Origin: Reichenbachiella carrageenanivorans
GTDB taxonomy: Bacteria > Bacteroidota > Bacteroidia > Cytophagales > Cyclobacteriaceae
Length of the DNA: 64,000 nucleotides
Direction of reading: 5' to 3'
NCBI RefSeq assembly: GCF_025639805.1
Contig: NZ_CP106735.1
Location: 3,567,501 to 3,631,500 of the forward strand
Below, piece after piece: positions 17,010-25,878 of the stretch. The number at the start of each line of letters is the position of its first letter. Positions within the stretch are counted from its first letter, which is position 1. The position numbers and the translations under genes were made by a program. The notes under the pieces are model-generated. The model made no database searches, was not told the DNA's origin, and saw only the letters and a program-made list of their open reading frames with translations.

Positions 17010-17801
17010 CTAGGTCAAATCTCGGGTTGGAAATTGCTGTTTCTTTAGTAGGTTGCCGACTTCAGAGAGTATACTTAGTTTGCCGCCATAAGTTTCTTGC
17101 AGTAGCTCTTGAGTGAAAGCTTGCTCTACAGGGCCTGAAGCTACCAATCGAGTATTGAGCTGTACTACCCAATCGAAATATTGAGCTACGGTTTGCAGAT
17201 CGTGATGTACAACGATCACTGTTTTACCTTCTGCCGACATGGTTTTTAGGATATTGATAATGGCCTTCTCGGTAGCAGCATCTACACCGGCAAAAGGTTC
17301 GTCCATAAAATAGATTTCGGCATTTTGTGCCAGTGCACGAGCCAGAAAGACGCGTTGTTGTTGGCCGCCAGAGAGCTGGCTGATCTGCCGATTGGCAAAC
17401 TGCTGCATGTTGACTTGCTCTAGGGCGTAGTCAGCTGCTTCATAGTCTGCTTTTCTTGGTCTTTTGAATAGCCCCAATTCAGCATATCTGCCCATGACTA
17501 CCACATCGCGAACGGAGGCGGGGAAGTCCCAGTCTACAGATTCTTTTTGAGGGACGTAGCTTACTTGGTTTCGTACTTCAGCGATTGGCTTTTGCAGTAA
17601 TTCTACCCAGCCACTACTCAGTGGTACAATTTCCATAATGGCTTTGATGAGTGTGGATTTTCCAGCACCATTAGGCCCTATAATCCCGACCAACGCACCT
17701 TTGGGTAGAGTAAGGTCTACACCCCACAAGACTGGTTTTCTGCTGTACGTTACCGTCAGGTCATGAATCTCTAATATCGGTTTCTCTACGTTTACTATCA
17801 T
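17010..17801 (-). CDS. Metal ABC transporter ATP-binding protein (TroB/ZnuC family)
   Basis: The 263-residue ATPase shows a Walker A motif GPNGAGKS near residue 43, the signature LSGGQQQR near 144, and a Walker B motif ending YFMDEPFAGVD near 166, followed by the H-loop VVHHD. It powers uptake of a divalent metal through the two permeases. It overlaps the substrate-binding-protein gene by four bases (ATGA). Confidence 0.93.
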   Translation of the reverse strand: MIVNVEKPILEIHDLTVTYSRKPVLWGVDLTLPKGALVGIIGPNGAGKSTLIKAIMEIVPLSSGWVELLQKPIAEVRNQVSYVPQKESVDWDFPASVRDVVVMGRYAELGLFKRPRKADYEAADYALEQVNMQQFANRQISQLSGGQQQRVFLARALAQNAEIYFMDEPFAGVDAATEKAIINILKTMSAEGKTVIVVHHDLQTVAQYFDWVVQLNTRLVASGPVEQAFTQELLQETYGGKLSILSEVGNLLKKQQFPTRDLT

Positions 17802-18718
17802 TTGAGTGCACTTACTATAGTTTCCACATTGGTATGAACCATGCCAATATAGGTGCCTTCGAATTGACCAAAAGCCCCCATGGCATCTGAGTAGAGGCTG
17901 CCGCCAATTTGCACATCGTGCCCGTTTTGTTTACAGCCTTCTACTACTGCGTTAATGGCTTTTTTAGAAACAGAGGTTTCGATGAAGACTGCTTTGATTT
18001 TGTTTTCTACTATCATATTGACTAAGTCTGCGACATCCTTCAAACCAGGCTCAGATAGAGTAGAGATACCTTGCAATCCTTTGACCTCTATGTCGTAGGC
18101 TTCACCAAAATAGCCGAAAGCATCGTGTGCCGTGATGAGTATGCGTTGGTTTGGAGGGATTGTGGCAATACTGTTTTTTACGGCGAGGTGTAGAGAGTCT
18201 AATGATTTCAGGTATCGGAAAGCATTTTCATCATAAATAGGCTGATTAATACTGTCTAGTGATACTAGCGTGTGGTGAACTTGTGTCACTGCTTCTTTCC
18301 AGAGCGATACATCAAACCAAATGTGAGGGTCATAAGTGCCTGGGTATAATTCGCTAGAGCGAAACCGGTCTTTTTCGATGTGGCTAGATACTGCTTTTAC
18401 AGCTTTGATTCGTCCTAGCTTTTCAAATACCTCACCCATTTTGCCCTCCAAGTGCAGGCCGTTGTAAAGAATAAGATCAGCGTCTTGGAGTTTTTTTAGA
18501 TCTCCTTGTGTAGCCTTATACAAATGCGGATCTACGCCTGGCCCCATCAAGGCTTGTGCAACCACTTGATTTCCTCCTATATTGATCACAGCATCGTAGA
18601 TCATGCCTGTAGTTGTTGCCACTTTTAGTTTACCATCTCTGGTTTTTTTGGTGTGTTCACAAGCGCCTAGTGCGATGAGTAGTACTGATCCTATGATAAA
18701 GAGTTTATTCATTTTCAT
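17798..18718 (-). CDS. Metal-binding lipoprotein of the ABC transporter (TroA/ZnuA/MntA family)
   Basis: The 306-residue protein has a signal with lipobox LIALGAC, so it is anchored in a membrane on the periplasmic side. The cluster A-I binding domain shows GPGVDPHLYKATQGD (first ligand His near residue 76), HIWFDVSLW (second His), an ETSVS glutamate and SDAMG with the aspartate, the four-ligand site of this family. It lacks the long His/Asp-rich loop of many zinc ZnuA proteins, which fits manganese or iron better than zinc, but this is only a hint. It overlaps both neighbours by four bases. Confidence 0.9.
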   Translation of the reverse strand: MKMNKLFIIGSVLLIALGACEHTKKTRDGKLKVATTTGMIYDAVINIGGNQVVAQALMGPGVDPHLYKATQGDLKKLQDADLILYNGLHLEGKMGEVFEKLGRIKAVKAVSSHIEKDRFRSSELYPGTYDPHIWFDVSLWKEAVTQVHHTLVSLDSINQPIYDENAFRYLKSLDSLHLAVKNSIATIPPNQRILITAHDAFGYFGEAYDIEVKGLQGISTLSEPGLKDVADLVNMIVENKIKAVFIETSVSKKAINAVVEGCKQNGHDVQIGGSLYSDAMGAFGQFEGTYIGMVHTNVETIVSALK

Positions 18719-19371
18719 TCTGTTACTAATAAGTTGTCTGCCACTTGCTTTGAAATAAATATGACTTGTTTGTCTGATAGCTCTATTTGCATTGAGCTGT
18801 CGAAGCTGTTTTTTTCTTTGACTATAACCTTGGTGCCAAGGGCTATTTTGATTTTGTCGAGGTGTAACAAGAATGCTGAATCCGAATCTTCTACACCAGT
18901 CACCAATACTGTTTTACCCTCTGTGATTTCTGATAAGGGTACTTTTTTACCAATCACGATTTCGCCTCGTTCGTCTGGAATAGGGTCACCATGTGGATCT
19001 ACTCTCGGATAGCCCAAAAACTTGTCTAGCTTTTGAGTCAGAATAGGAGATTTGATATGTTCCAGTTGCTCTGCGATATCATGAACTTCGTCCCACTTGA
19101 ATTGTAGCTTATCTACTAAGAACACTTCCCATAGTCGGTGCTTTCTTATGATCTGAAGTGCTTCCTTTTTACCTTTCGGTGAAACATTGACGCCTTTATA
19201 TTTTTGATAATATATAAAGCCCTTTTCGGAAAGCTTTTTAATCATATCGCTTACAGAAGCAGGCTTGGTCTGTAATACTTCGGCTATGGCATTAGTCGAA
19301 ACATCCGATTTATCAGCTTGTGATAAATGATAGATGGCTTTCAAATAGTTTTCTTCTGCGTGACTGAGCAT
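18715..19371 (-). CDS. DtxR/MntR-family metal-dependent transcriptional regulator
   Basis: The 218-residue protein has a winged helix (residues 1-70, TKPASVSDMIKKLSEKG as recognition helix). Next is the metal-binding and dimerisation domain with HRLWEVFL (His78) and VHDIAEQLEH (Glu101, Glu104, His105). From about 145 a FeoA/SH3-like domain follows. The Glu99/Glu102/His103-type set is that of MntR, but the MntR N-terminal ligands Asp8 and Glu11 are replaced by Asn8 and Lys11, so the metal is uncertain. With metal bound it should repress uptake genes. It is the first gene of the ABC operon and faces the iron operon across 221 bp that hold two candidate operators. Confidence 0.9.
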   Translation of the reverse strand: MLSHAEENYLKAIYHLSQADKSDVSTNAIAEVLQTKPASVSDMIKKLSEKGFIYYQKYKGVNVSPKGKKEALQIIRKHRLWEVFLVDKLQFKWDEVHDIAEQLEHIKSPILTQKLDKFLGYPRVDPHGDPIPDERGEIVIGKKVPLSEITEGKTVLVTGVEDSDSAFLLHLDKIKIALGTKVIVKEKNSFDSSMQIELSDKQVIFISKQVADNLLVTE

Positions 19372-19406
19372 GGATTCTAAATGTATTTATGCAAAAGAAA
19401 ACAATT

Positions 19407-19422
19407 TTTAGGTCAATCTAAA
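19407..19422. promoter_or_regulatory. Candidate DtxR-family operator 1
   Basis: TTTAGGTCAATCTAAA is an imperfect palindrome (TTTAG and CTAAA arms) similar in style to DtxR boxes. It lies 36 bp upstream of the regulator's start codon, where it would block transcription of the regulator and the ABC genes. Confidence 0.5.
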
Positions 19423-19460
19423 TATAAGTTTTGATTGATTTGAATAGGGTGATAGTTGTC

Positions 19461-19487
19461 AATCACTAGAAGTAGTGATTTTTTTGT
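19461..19487 (+). terminator. Hairpin with T-run in the divergent intergenic region
   Basis: AATCACTA-GAAG-TAGTGATT is followed by five more T, giving seven in all. It looks like an intrinsic terminator on the plus strand but lies upstream of the iron-operon promoter, with no plus-strand gene ending here. It may insulate the operon, or it may be another palindromic operator. Confidence 0.5.
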
Positions 19488-19491
19488 ATTA

Positions 19492-19508
19492 TCTAGAGTT
19501 TGTCTAAA
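19492..19508. promoter_or_regulatory. Candidate DtxR-family operator 2
   Basis: TCTAGA-GTTTG-TCTAAA shares the half-site TCTAAATA with operator 1. It lies just upstream of the -33 element of the DUF4856-imelysin operon, where it could repress that promoter. Confidence 0.4.
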
Positions 19509-19514
19509 TAATAA

Positions 19515-19544
19515 TTGCCTCGATAAGGGAAGTAATTACTTTTG
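19515..19544 (+). promoter_or_regulatory. Bacteroidota-type promoter of the imelysin operon
   Basis: TTG at 19515-19517, a 19-base spacer and TACTTTTG at 19537-19544 match TTG-N19-TAnnTTTG exactly. Transcription would start near 19550, about 43 bases before the first gene. Confidence 0.8.
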
Positions 19545-19592
19545 CATTATTATTTATAACCAGTCTTAATAAACATAATATATTTACGACTT

Positions 19593-20771
19593 ATGAACTT
19601 CAACAAGTTATATATAGCCCTTCTTTTTGGTGCCACGGTTATGGCTTCTTCTTGTAGCGACGACGACAGTGACAATCTTCCTAGTGTAGATGCTCCAGAT
19701 GCCTATGTATTTACTAGAAATGGCTCAAGCTCTGTTTCTTATGATGGCCAGACGACCAGAATAGCAATGACTCAAGAATTGGGTACTGCCATCAAAGACG
19801 AAACTAAAACGAAAGAAGAATTGCTAGCCATGTTTGCACATGAAGCAGGCGATGCAGATTTTACTGATACGGACTTGAACGCATCAGACAAAAACATAAG
19901 AAGCAAAGTAGCTGCTTCGGCCGACCTATTCGCTAGCAATACCACTGATGCTACAGCGATCAAGTCGCAGCTAGATACTTGGATCGAAAAACAAGAGGAA
20001 GAAGTGTTTCCAAGATGGAATGAAGAAGCATCAGCAGGTGAAGCAGGACAGCTCGTGGATGGCGGGTCTGCTAGATATGTAAGTGCTGATGGGTTGGAAT
20101 ACAACCAGTTGCTTGCTAAATCATTAATAGGTGCTTTGTTTGCTGATCAGGTGATCAATAACTATCTAAGTACTGCTGTACTAGATGCAGGAACCAACCA
20201 AGAAGACAATGATGCTGACGTAGTAGAAGAAGGTGAAAACTACACGTCTATGGAGCACAAGTGGGACGAAGCCTATGGTTATGTATATGGTGCAGCAGAA
20301 GGCAAAAGCTACTTGCTAAGTTATATCGATCAGGTAGCAGAAAATGAGAACTACGCAACGATAGCCACTGACATCGAACAAGCTTTTATTCTCGGAAGAG
20401 CAGCTATCGTAGCCAAAAACTATACGGTAAGAGATGCGCAAGCAGAAATCATCAGAGAAAAAGTATCTCAAGTCATTGCAATCAGAGGTGTACATTACCT
20501 ACAAGCTGGCAAATCACTACTAGCTGCAAAAGACTTTGGAGGCGCATTTCATGACTTGTCAGAAGGCTTGGGTTTTGTGTACAGCTTACAGTTTACCAGA
20601 AAACCAAACACTACGGAAGCGTATTTTACTAAAGCTGAAGTGGATGGATTTTTTGACGACATCCTAGCCAATGAGCATGGCCTATGGAACGCCTCAGCGA
20701 CTACGCTCGATGAGGTGTCGCAGGAGATCGTGGATGCACTAGGACTTACTTTGGCAGAAGCCGCTGAGTAA
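19593..20771 (+). CDS. DUF4856-type lipoprotein
   Basis: The 392-residue protein has a signal peptide with lipobox ending ASSCS, then an acidic linker with DDDSDN. The mature domain is helical and rich in Ala, Asp and Glu, with recognisable DUF4856 segments such as RIAMTQELGTAI and KWDEAYGYVYG. Family members are found next to imelysin genes in Bacteroidota, as here, and are likely part of an iron-acquisition surface complex. The biochemical role is unknown. The start is ATG with a well-formed signal peptide and lies 49 bp downstream of a good promoter. Confidence 0.85.
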   Translation: MNFNKLYIALLFGATVMASSCSDDDSDNLPSVDAPDAYVFTRNGSSSVSYDGQTTRIAMTQELGTAIKDETKTKEELLAMFAHEAGDADFTDTDLNASDKNIRSKVAASADLFASNTTDATAIKSQLDTWIEKQEEEVFPRWNEEASAGEAGQLVDGGSARYVSADGLEYNQLLAKSLIGALFADQVINNYLSTAVLDAGTNQEDNDADVVEEGENYTSMEHKWDEAYGYVYGAAEGKSYLLSYIDQVAENENYATIATDIEQAFILGRAAIVAKNYTVRDAQAEIIREKVSQVIAIRGVHYLQAGKSLLAAKDFGGAFHDLSEGLGFVYSLQFTRKPNTTEAYFTKAEVDGFFDDILANEHGLWNASATTLDEVSQEIVDALGLTLAEAAE

Positions 20772-20843
20772 GCATAGAAATAAATTTAAAATAAGAAGTG
20801 AGATCGTTTTGATAAGCGATCTCATTTTGCTGTATTGAAGAAT

Positions 20844-21953
20844 ATGTATCGATTTTTTTTCCTTCTTTTGGCTGTAGCCGTTTTCTCTTGCGAATCTGCA
20901 AGTAATGAATCTTCTGATGACAACTTTGATCGCAGCGCAATGCTTGCCAGCTGGGCCGATCACATCATTATCCCAGCTTATCAGCACTACGAAAAGGAAA
21001 TGGATGCCTTGGTGGATCAATCCAAAACATTCACGGCGGATGCAAACACCAACAATCTGGCGACTCTAAGAGCACAGTGGGAAAAGGCTTATCTCGCTTG
21101 GCAGTGGGTAGAAATGTTCGAGATTGGTAAAGCAGAAGCCCTCTATCTACAGAGTTATACCAATTGGTTTCCCACCAAAACGGACCAAATAGACAACAAT
21201 ATATCTACTGGCAGTTACAATCTAGCATTGGCATCCAAGCGACAGGAGCAGGGCTTTCCCGCGATCGATTATATGATCAATGGACTAGGGGGCACGGATG
21301 CAGACATCCTTGCAGCCTATACCGATGCTACTACAGGAGCAGCTACCAAAAAATACCTAACGGATCTAACCGCAAGATTACAGACGTTGACCTCCGAAGT
21401 AGTTGCCGATTGGGAAAATGGCTACAGAGATACTTTCGTAAACAACGACGGGTCTAGCGCTACAGGTGCGGTAAACAAAGTGGCAAACGACTACATATTC
21501 TATTTCGAAAAACAACTAAGAGCCAATAAGATTGGTATTCCTGCAGGCGTATTCGACACACAAGGCGATACATACTCTGAGGCTGTAGAGGCATACTTTG
21601 CCAAGGATATAAGTAAGGTGCTGTATGAGGAAGGGCTGGCAGCCAGTGAGACATTTTTTAATGGTCAGTATTTTGGAGGTACTGAAAAAGGGGCAAGTTT
21701 TGCTAGCTATTTGGACTACATCCGAACATTGAATGGAGGGGATGATATTACTAAAATGATTAATGATCAGTTTACGAAGATAGAAACTACCAGCCAACCA
21801 CTTGCCAATGATTTTGCCGACCAAGTGGAGACAAACAATACATTGATGCTGCAGACTTATGATGAGCTGCAAAAAAATGTAGTCTATTTCAAGGTAGATA
21901 TGTTGCAAGCCCTAGACATTAGTGTGGACTATGTAGATGCGGATGGCGATTGA
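20844..21953 (+). CDS. Imelysin-family lipoprotein
   Basis: The 369-residue protein has a signal peptide and lipobox VFSCES. The mature helical fold has the family pattern LRAQWEKAYLAWQWVEMFEIGKAE near residue 80. Imelysin-like proteins (IrpA, EfeM) take part in iron uptake and usually carry GxHxxE. The corresponding site here is GFPAIDYMI, with Pro and Asp at the His and Glu positions, a variant that may be common in Bacteroidota copies. I use ATG 20844, since a TTG three codons earlier adds nothing. It overlaps the HTTM gene by 17 bp. Confidence 0.85.
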   Translation: MYRFFFLLLAVAVFSCESASNESSDDNFDRSAMLASWADHIIIPAYQHYEKEMDALVDQSKTFTADANTNNLATLRAQWEKAYLAWQWVEMFEIGKAEALYLQSYTNWFPTKTDQIDNNISTGSYNLALASKRQEQGFPAIDYMINGLGGTDADILAAYTDATTGAATKKYLTDLTARLQTLTSEVVADWENGYRDTFVNNDGSSATGAVNKVANDYIFYFEKQLRANKIGIPAGVFDTQGDTYSEAVEAYFAKDISKVLYEEGLAASETFFNGQYFGGTEKGASFASYLDYIRTLNGGDDITKMINDQFTKIETTSQPLANDFADQVETNNTLMLQTYDELQKNVVYFKVDMLQALDISVDYVDADGD

Positions 21954-23316
21954 TACGAAGATATCATATTGGACACAAACGACTCAGGCCGCACCACTAG
22001 CGGTCTTTCGTGTTTTATTTGGGTTGCTCATGTGTGTGAGCATGATTCGTTTCTGGTGGAATGGCTGGATAGAAAAACTTTACCTCCAACCTCAATTTTT
22101 CTTCTCATATTATGGGTTCGAATGGGTCAAGCCATTAGGAGCATATACCTATCTCATATTTCTAATTTGTGGGATTTCAGCCTTTTTCGTTGCTTTAGGT
22201 TATAAATATCGCATAGCGATAGTCGTCTTCTTTTTGAGCTTCACTTATATCGAGCTCATGGACAAGACGACCTATCTCAACCATTACTATTTTGTGAGTC
22301 TGGTGAGTTTTCTACTCATCTTTCTCCCTGCTCAGGTTACCGCATCGATAGATGCCGTAAAGCATCCCCAATTGGCCTACAGTCATGTTCCACGCTGGAC
22401 GATCGATTCACTCAAGCTCATGATGGGTATTGTCTATTTTTATGCTGGCTTGGCCAAACTCAATTCGGATTGGCTCTTAAATGCTATGCCTCTTAAAATT
22501 TGGTTGCCAGGTAGTTATGATTTGCCTTTACTGGGCTACTGGCTTCAGCAGACGTGGGTACATTATGCCATGAGTTGGGTCGGAGTACTTTATGATCTGA
22601 GTGTGCCCTTTTTGTTGCTTTTTGCACCCACTAGATGGCTAGGCTATGCTTTAGTGGTGGTGTTTCACTTGCTCACGCGATTGTTGTTTCCTATTGGTAT
22701 GTTTCCCTACCTGATGATCGCTTGTACCCTCATTTTTTTTTCGCCACAGCTGCACGAACGCTTGTTGGCATGGGGCGGACATTGGCTACATTGGCTCAAA
22801 CCAAATACGGAATCAAACCGAATATGGGCATTAGATCAGAATTCTTTCTGGCTAAAAGTAAAAGTGAATCTTGTAATCGTTTTCTTTGCGCTCCAATTGA
22901 CGATCCCTTTCAGGTATCTGTGCTATCCTGGAGAATTATTTTGGACAGAGGAAGGCTTTCGGTTTTCTTGGCGTGTGATGCTGATGGAAAAAGCAGGTGC
23001 TACCAATTTTAAAATTGTGAACAGAGATACAGGACATCGGTTTTATGTAGACAATCAGGAGTTTTTATCTCCTTTTCAGGAAAAACAGATGTCATTTCAG
23101 CCTGATTTTATTTTGGAGTATGCCCATTTTTTAAAAGCATATTTCGAAGCAAAAGGGATTGAAAATGTAGAAGTATATGCCGAGAGTTTTGTGGCACTCA
23201 ATGGCAGAAAAAGTCAGCCCTATATTGATCCTACAGTCGATTTAGGAAGGGAAAAAGAATCATTTAGATCTAAGCATTGGATTTTACCATTCGGAGATGA
23301 AATTAAAGGTTTGTAG
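21937..23316 (+). CDS. HTTM-domain membrane protein (vitamin K-dependent carboxylase-like)
   Basis: The 459-residue protein has about eight hydrophobic segments, starting with TQAAPLAVFRVLFGLLMCVSM. It contains the family patterns FFLSFTYIELMDKTTYLNHYYF near residue 105 and YAGLAKLNSDWLL near 167. Bacterial HTTM proteins resemble the membrane part of vitamin K-dependent gamma-carboxylase, but their reaction is mostly unknown. The C-terminal 100 residues are soluble and end RSKHWILPFGDEIKGL. It overlaps both neighbours (17 and 20 bp), so it is strictly part of the iron operon, perhaps modifying or exporting one of its proteins. Confidence 0.85.
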   Translation: MRMAIDTKISYWTQTTQAAPLAVFRVLFGLLMCVSMIRFWWNGWIEKLYLQPQFFFSYYGFEWVKPLGAYTYLIFLICGISAFFVALGYKYRIAIVVFFLSFTYIELMDKTTYLNHYYFVSLVSFLLIFLPAQVTASIDAVKHPQLAYSHVPRWTIDSLKLMMGIVYFYAGLAKLNSDWLLNAMPLKIWLPGSYDLPLLGYWLQQTWVHYAMSWVGVLYDLSVPFLLLFAPTRWLGYALVVVFHLLTRLLFPIGMFPYLMIACTLIFFSPQLHERLLAWGGHWLHWLKPNTESNRIWALDQNSFWLKVKVNLVIVFFALQLTIPFRYLCYPGELFWTEEGFRFSWRVMLMEKAGATNFKIVNRDTGHRFYVDNQEFLSPFQEKQMSFQPDFILEYAHFLKAYFEAKGIENVEVYAESFVALNGRKSQPYIDPTVDLGREKESFRSKHWILPFGDEIKGL

Positions 23317-25771
23317 TATCATAGGTGTTTGTATGTTGTGGACTCAGGTAGCTTGGGCACAACATAGCCTGAGTGGTCGGGTGATAGATGCCGCGACTCA
23401 GAAAGGTATTGCCACCACACAAGTCTATATTCAAGAAACCAATCAACTCTTCGAAACCGATAAAACAGGTACATTCCAATTCAAGAATTTACCGAAAGGT
23501 ACATACACTATTGTCATTTTTTCTTACCAGTACAAAACCCAAACGGTATCTGTAGACCTTGATGAAAATGAGGTGGTTAATTTCGAGTTGAATGAATTGA
23601 GTACGGAACTTTCTGAAGTAGTTATCAATCAAAAGAAAGAGGAGATATTTGGACTCAAAAGACTGCAGCCAGTAGAAGGAACAGCAATCTATGCAGGTAA
23701 AAAAACAGAGGTCATTCTACTAGATCAGATGGTGGGCAATCGCGCCAGCAACAATGCCCGACAGGTCTATGCACAAGTAGTAGGTCTCAACATCTATGAA
23801 AGCAATGATGGAGGCCTGCAGTTGAGCATTGGTGGTAGAGGGTTAGACCCCAATCGAACCTCAAATTTTAATACGAGACAGAATGGCTACGATATTAGTG
23901 CAGATGTGCTGGGCTATCCAGAAAGCTACTACACGCCCCCAATAGAAGGATTAGAAGAGATAGAAGTAATTCGTGGAGCAGCATCGCTGCAATATGGCAC
24001 ACAGTTCGGCGGGTTGATCAACTTCAAAATGAAGAAGCCCGTAGCAGATAAGAAAATCGAATTGGAAACCAGACAAACACTAGGTTCTTTTGGCCTGTTT
24101 ACCAGTTTCAACAGTCTAAGTGGTACGATAGGTAAGTTTAGCTATTATACTTTTTTTAATTACAAAAAAGGGGATGGCTATCGTCCTAATGCTGGCTTTG
24201 ACTCCAAAAATCTCTTTACCAATTTTAGATATGCTTTTAGTGATGAAACTAGCTTGTCAGTAGACTTTACCTATCTCAAATACCTGGCTCAGCAAGCAGG
24301 AGGGCTCACGGATACGCAGTTTGAAGCAGATGCCCGTTTTAGCAATAGATCTCGTAATTGGTTTGCAGTGGATTGGAAGCTCTATTCCATTAGACTCGAT
24401 CATAAAGTGTCGAACCGGACAGACTTTAGTTTGAACGTATTTGGACTCAATGCTTCGCGCAATGCACTAGGTTTTAGAGGCATTCCTGGCGTAGATGGAT
24501 TGAATAGAAATCCCGTGAATGAACCCGACGAGTATTATAACGGGCAATACACCTATCCTAGAGATTTGATCAAAGGTAATTTTAAGAATTGGGGAGTAGA
24601 AGCCCGTTTGCTTACCAGATATAGCTTGTTCAATAAAGATGCGGTCTTTTTGATCGGATCGAAATATTATAAAGCAGAAAACACTTCGGTGCAAGGCCCT
24701 GGTTCATATGGCTCTGATGCAGATTTCAGCTTTGATCCTAACAATCAGACTTATTCAAACGTGTCGGACTTTACCTTCCCCAATCAAAATATAGCGTTCT
24801 TCGCCGAAAATATCTTTTACCTCAATGACCACCTCTCCGTGACGCCTGGTGTCAGGTTTGAGCACATCAAAACAGAAAGTGATGGTACGTATCGCTATTT
24901 CCCCAATCCATCAGATGATACGAGTTATGAAGAAAAACAAGACCTACAAACACTGCCACGTACGTTTGTACTCATGGGAGTAGGCTTGAGCAACGAGTTT
25001 AAACCCAATTTGGAGTTGTATTGGAACTTCTCTCAGAACTACCGATCGGTGACCTTTAGTGATATCCGCACGGTGAATCCTTCCTTCATCATAGATGAAA
25101 ACATAAAGGATGAAAATGGGTACACCAGCGACATTGGATTGCGAGGCAAATGGAAAAAGTATATCTCCTATGATGTGGGAGCTTATGCTATGATGTATCG
25201 AGATCGTATTGGAATCATATTCGACGATCGTGCTAATCGGGTGAGAACCAATATCGGCGATGCATTGATCTATGGTTTTGAGTTTTTCGCAGATTGGAAC
25301 CTTCTAGAAACCCTACAGGTGAGAAATCCAAACCTGAAGCTGCGGTGGTTTGTCAACGCTGCTTTTACGGGCTCACAGTATATGAATGCCATCGAGGGCA
25401 ACAATGGTGTAAACGGGAAGAAGGTAGAGTTTATACCAGGTGTAAATATCAAAACGGGATTGAATATGGGATACAAAAACCTACTGGCTAGTTTGCAGTT
25501 GACCCAAATGACCAAGCAATACACCGATGCACAAAATTCGCCTGTAGCCGAATCTGGTAGTGCTAGAGAAGGGGTGATCGGGGAGATTCCTGCCTATCAT
25601 ATTTTGGATTTTTCTATATCCTATGCCTACAAGGTATTCAAACTAGAAACTGGTGCAAACAATCTGGCCAACAATAGCTACTTCACCCGAAGAGCTACGG
25701 GCTATCCTGGGCCTGGTATTATCCCCTCAGATGGTAGGAGTTTTTATGTGACACTGGGCGCTAAATTTTGA
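23297..25771 (+). CDS. TonB-dependent outer-membrane receptor
   Basis: The 824-residue protein has a signal peptide (ends AWAQ, about residue 21), a CarboxypepD_reg-like domain (about 24-105, GRVIDAATQKGIATTQVYI), a plug domain with YAQVVGLNIYESN and ending LEEIEVIRGAASLQYGTQFGG, and a long beta-barrel ending in an aromatic YVTLGAKF. The operon context points to an iron chelate or haem-related ligand. The fusion of a carboxypeptidase-like regulatory domain is common in Bacteroidota receptors. It overlaps the HTTM gene by 20 bp, so translation is coupled. No SusD partner is present, which argues against a polysaccharide substrate. Confidence 0.93.
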   Translation: MKLKVCSIIGVCMLWTQVAWAQHSLSGRVIDAATQKGIATTQVYIQETNQLFETDKTGTFQFKNLPKGTYTIVIFSYQYKTQTVSVDLDENEVVNFELNELSTELSEVVINQKKEEIFGLKRLQPVEGTAIYAGKKTEVILLDQMVGNRASNNARQVYAQVVGLNIYESNDGGLQLSIGGRGLDPNRTSNFNTRQNGYDISADVLGYPESYYTPPIEGLEEIEVIRGAASLQYGTQFGGLINFKMKKPVADKKIELETRQTLGSFGLFTSFNSLSGTIGKFSYYTFFNYKKGDGYRPNAGFDSKNLFTNFRYAFSDETSLSVDFTYLKYLAQQAGGLTDTQFEADARFSNRSRNWFAVDWKLYSIRLDHKVSNRTDFSLNVFGLNASRNALGFRGIPGVDGLNRNPVNEPDEYYNGQYTYPRDLIKGNFKNWGVEARLLTRYSLFNKDAVFLIGSKYYKAENTSVQGPGSYGSDADFSFDPNNQTYSNVSDFTFPNQNIAFFAENIFYLNDHLSVTPGVRFEHIKTESDGTYRYFPNPSDDTSYEEKQDLQTLPRTFVLMGVGLSNEFKPNLELYWNFSQNYRSVTFSDIRTVNPSFIIDENIKDENGYTSDIGLRGKWKKYISYDVGAYAMMYRDRIGIIFDDRANRVRTNIGDALIYGFEFFADWNLLETLQVRNPNLKLRWFVNAAFTGSQYMNAIEGNNGVNGKKVEFIPGVNIKTGLNMGYKNLLASLQLTQMTKQYTDAQNSPVAESGSAREGVIGEIPAYHILDFSISYAYKVFKLETGANNLANNSYFTRRATGYPGPGIIPSDGRSFYVTLGAKF

Positions 25772-25878
25772 GTTTTCTCCTAGTGAGCGGAGTAAGGTCG
25801 ACTAATACTCTATATTTAATTTTTAATCAGTCGGGACAATCACCTCAAAGAATTGAGACTTAGTATTTTTAATATTCC

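Noticed and set aside
21516..21908. A 130-residue minus-strand ORF
   Set aside because: It is antisense to the imelysin gene, which has a full signal peptide and family motifs.
25777..25806. A short CTCC/GGAG hairpin and AGGTCGAC resembling dispersed intergenic repeats
   Set aside because: Only one copy is seen in the window and the stem is 4 bp; not enough to call a repeat family.
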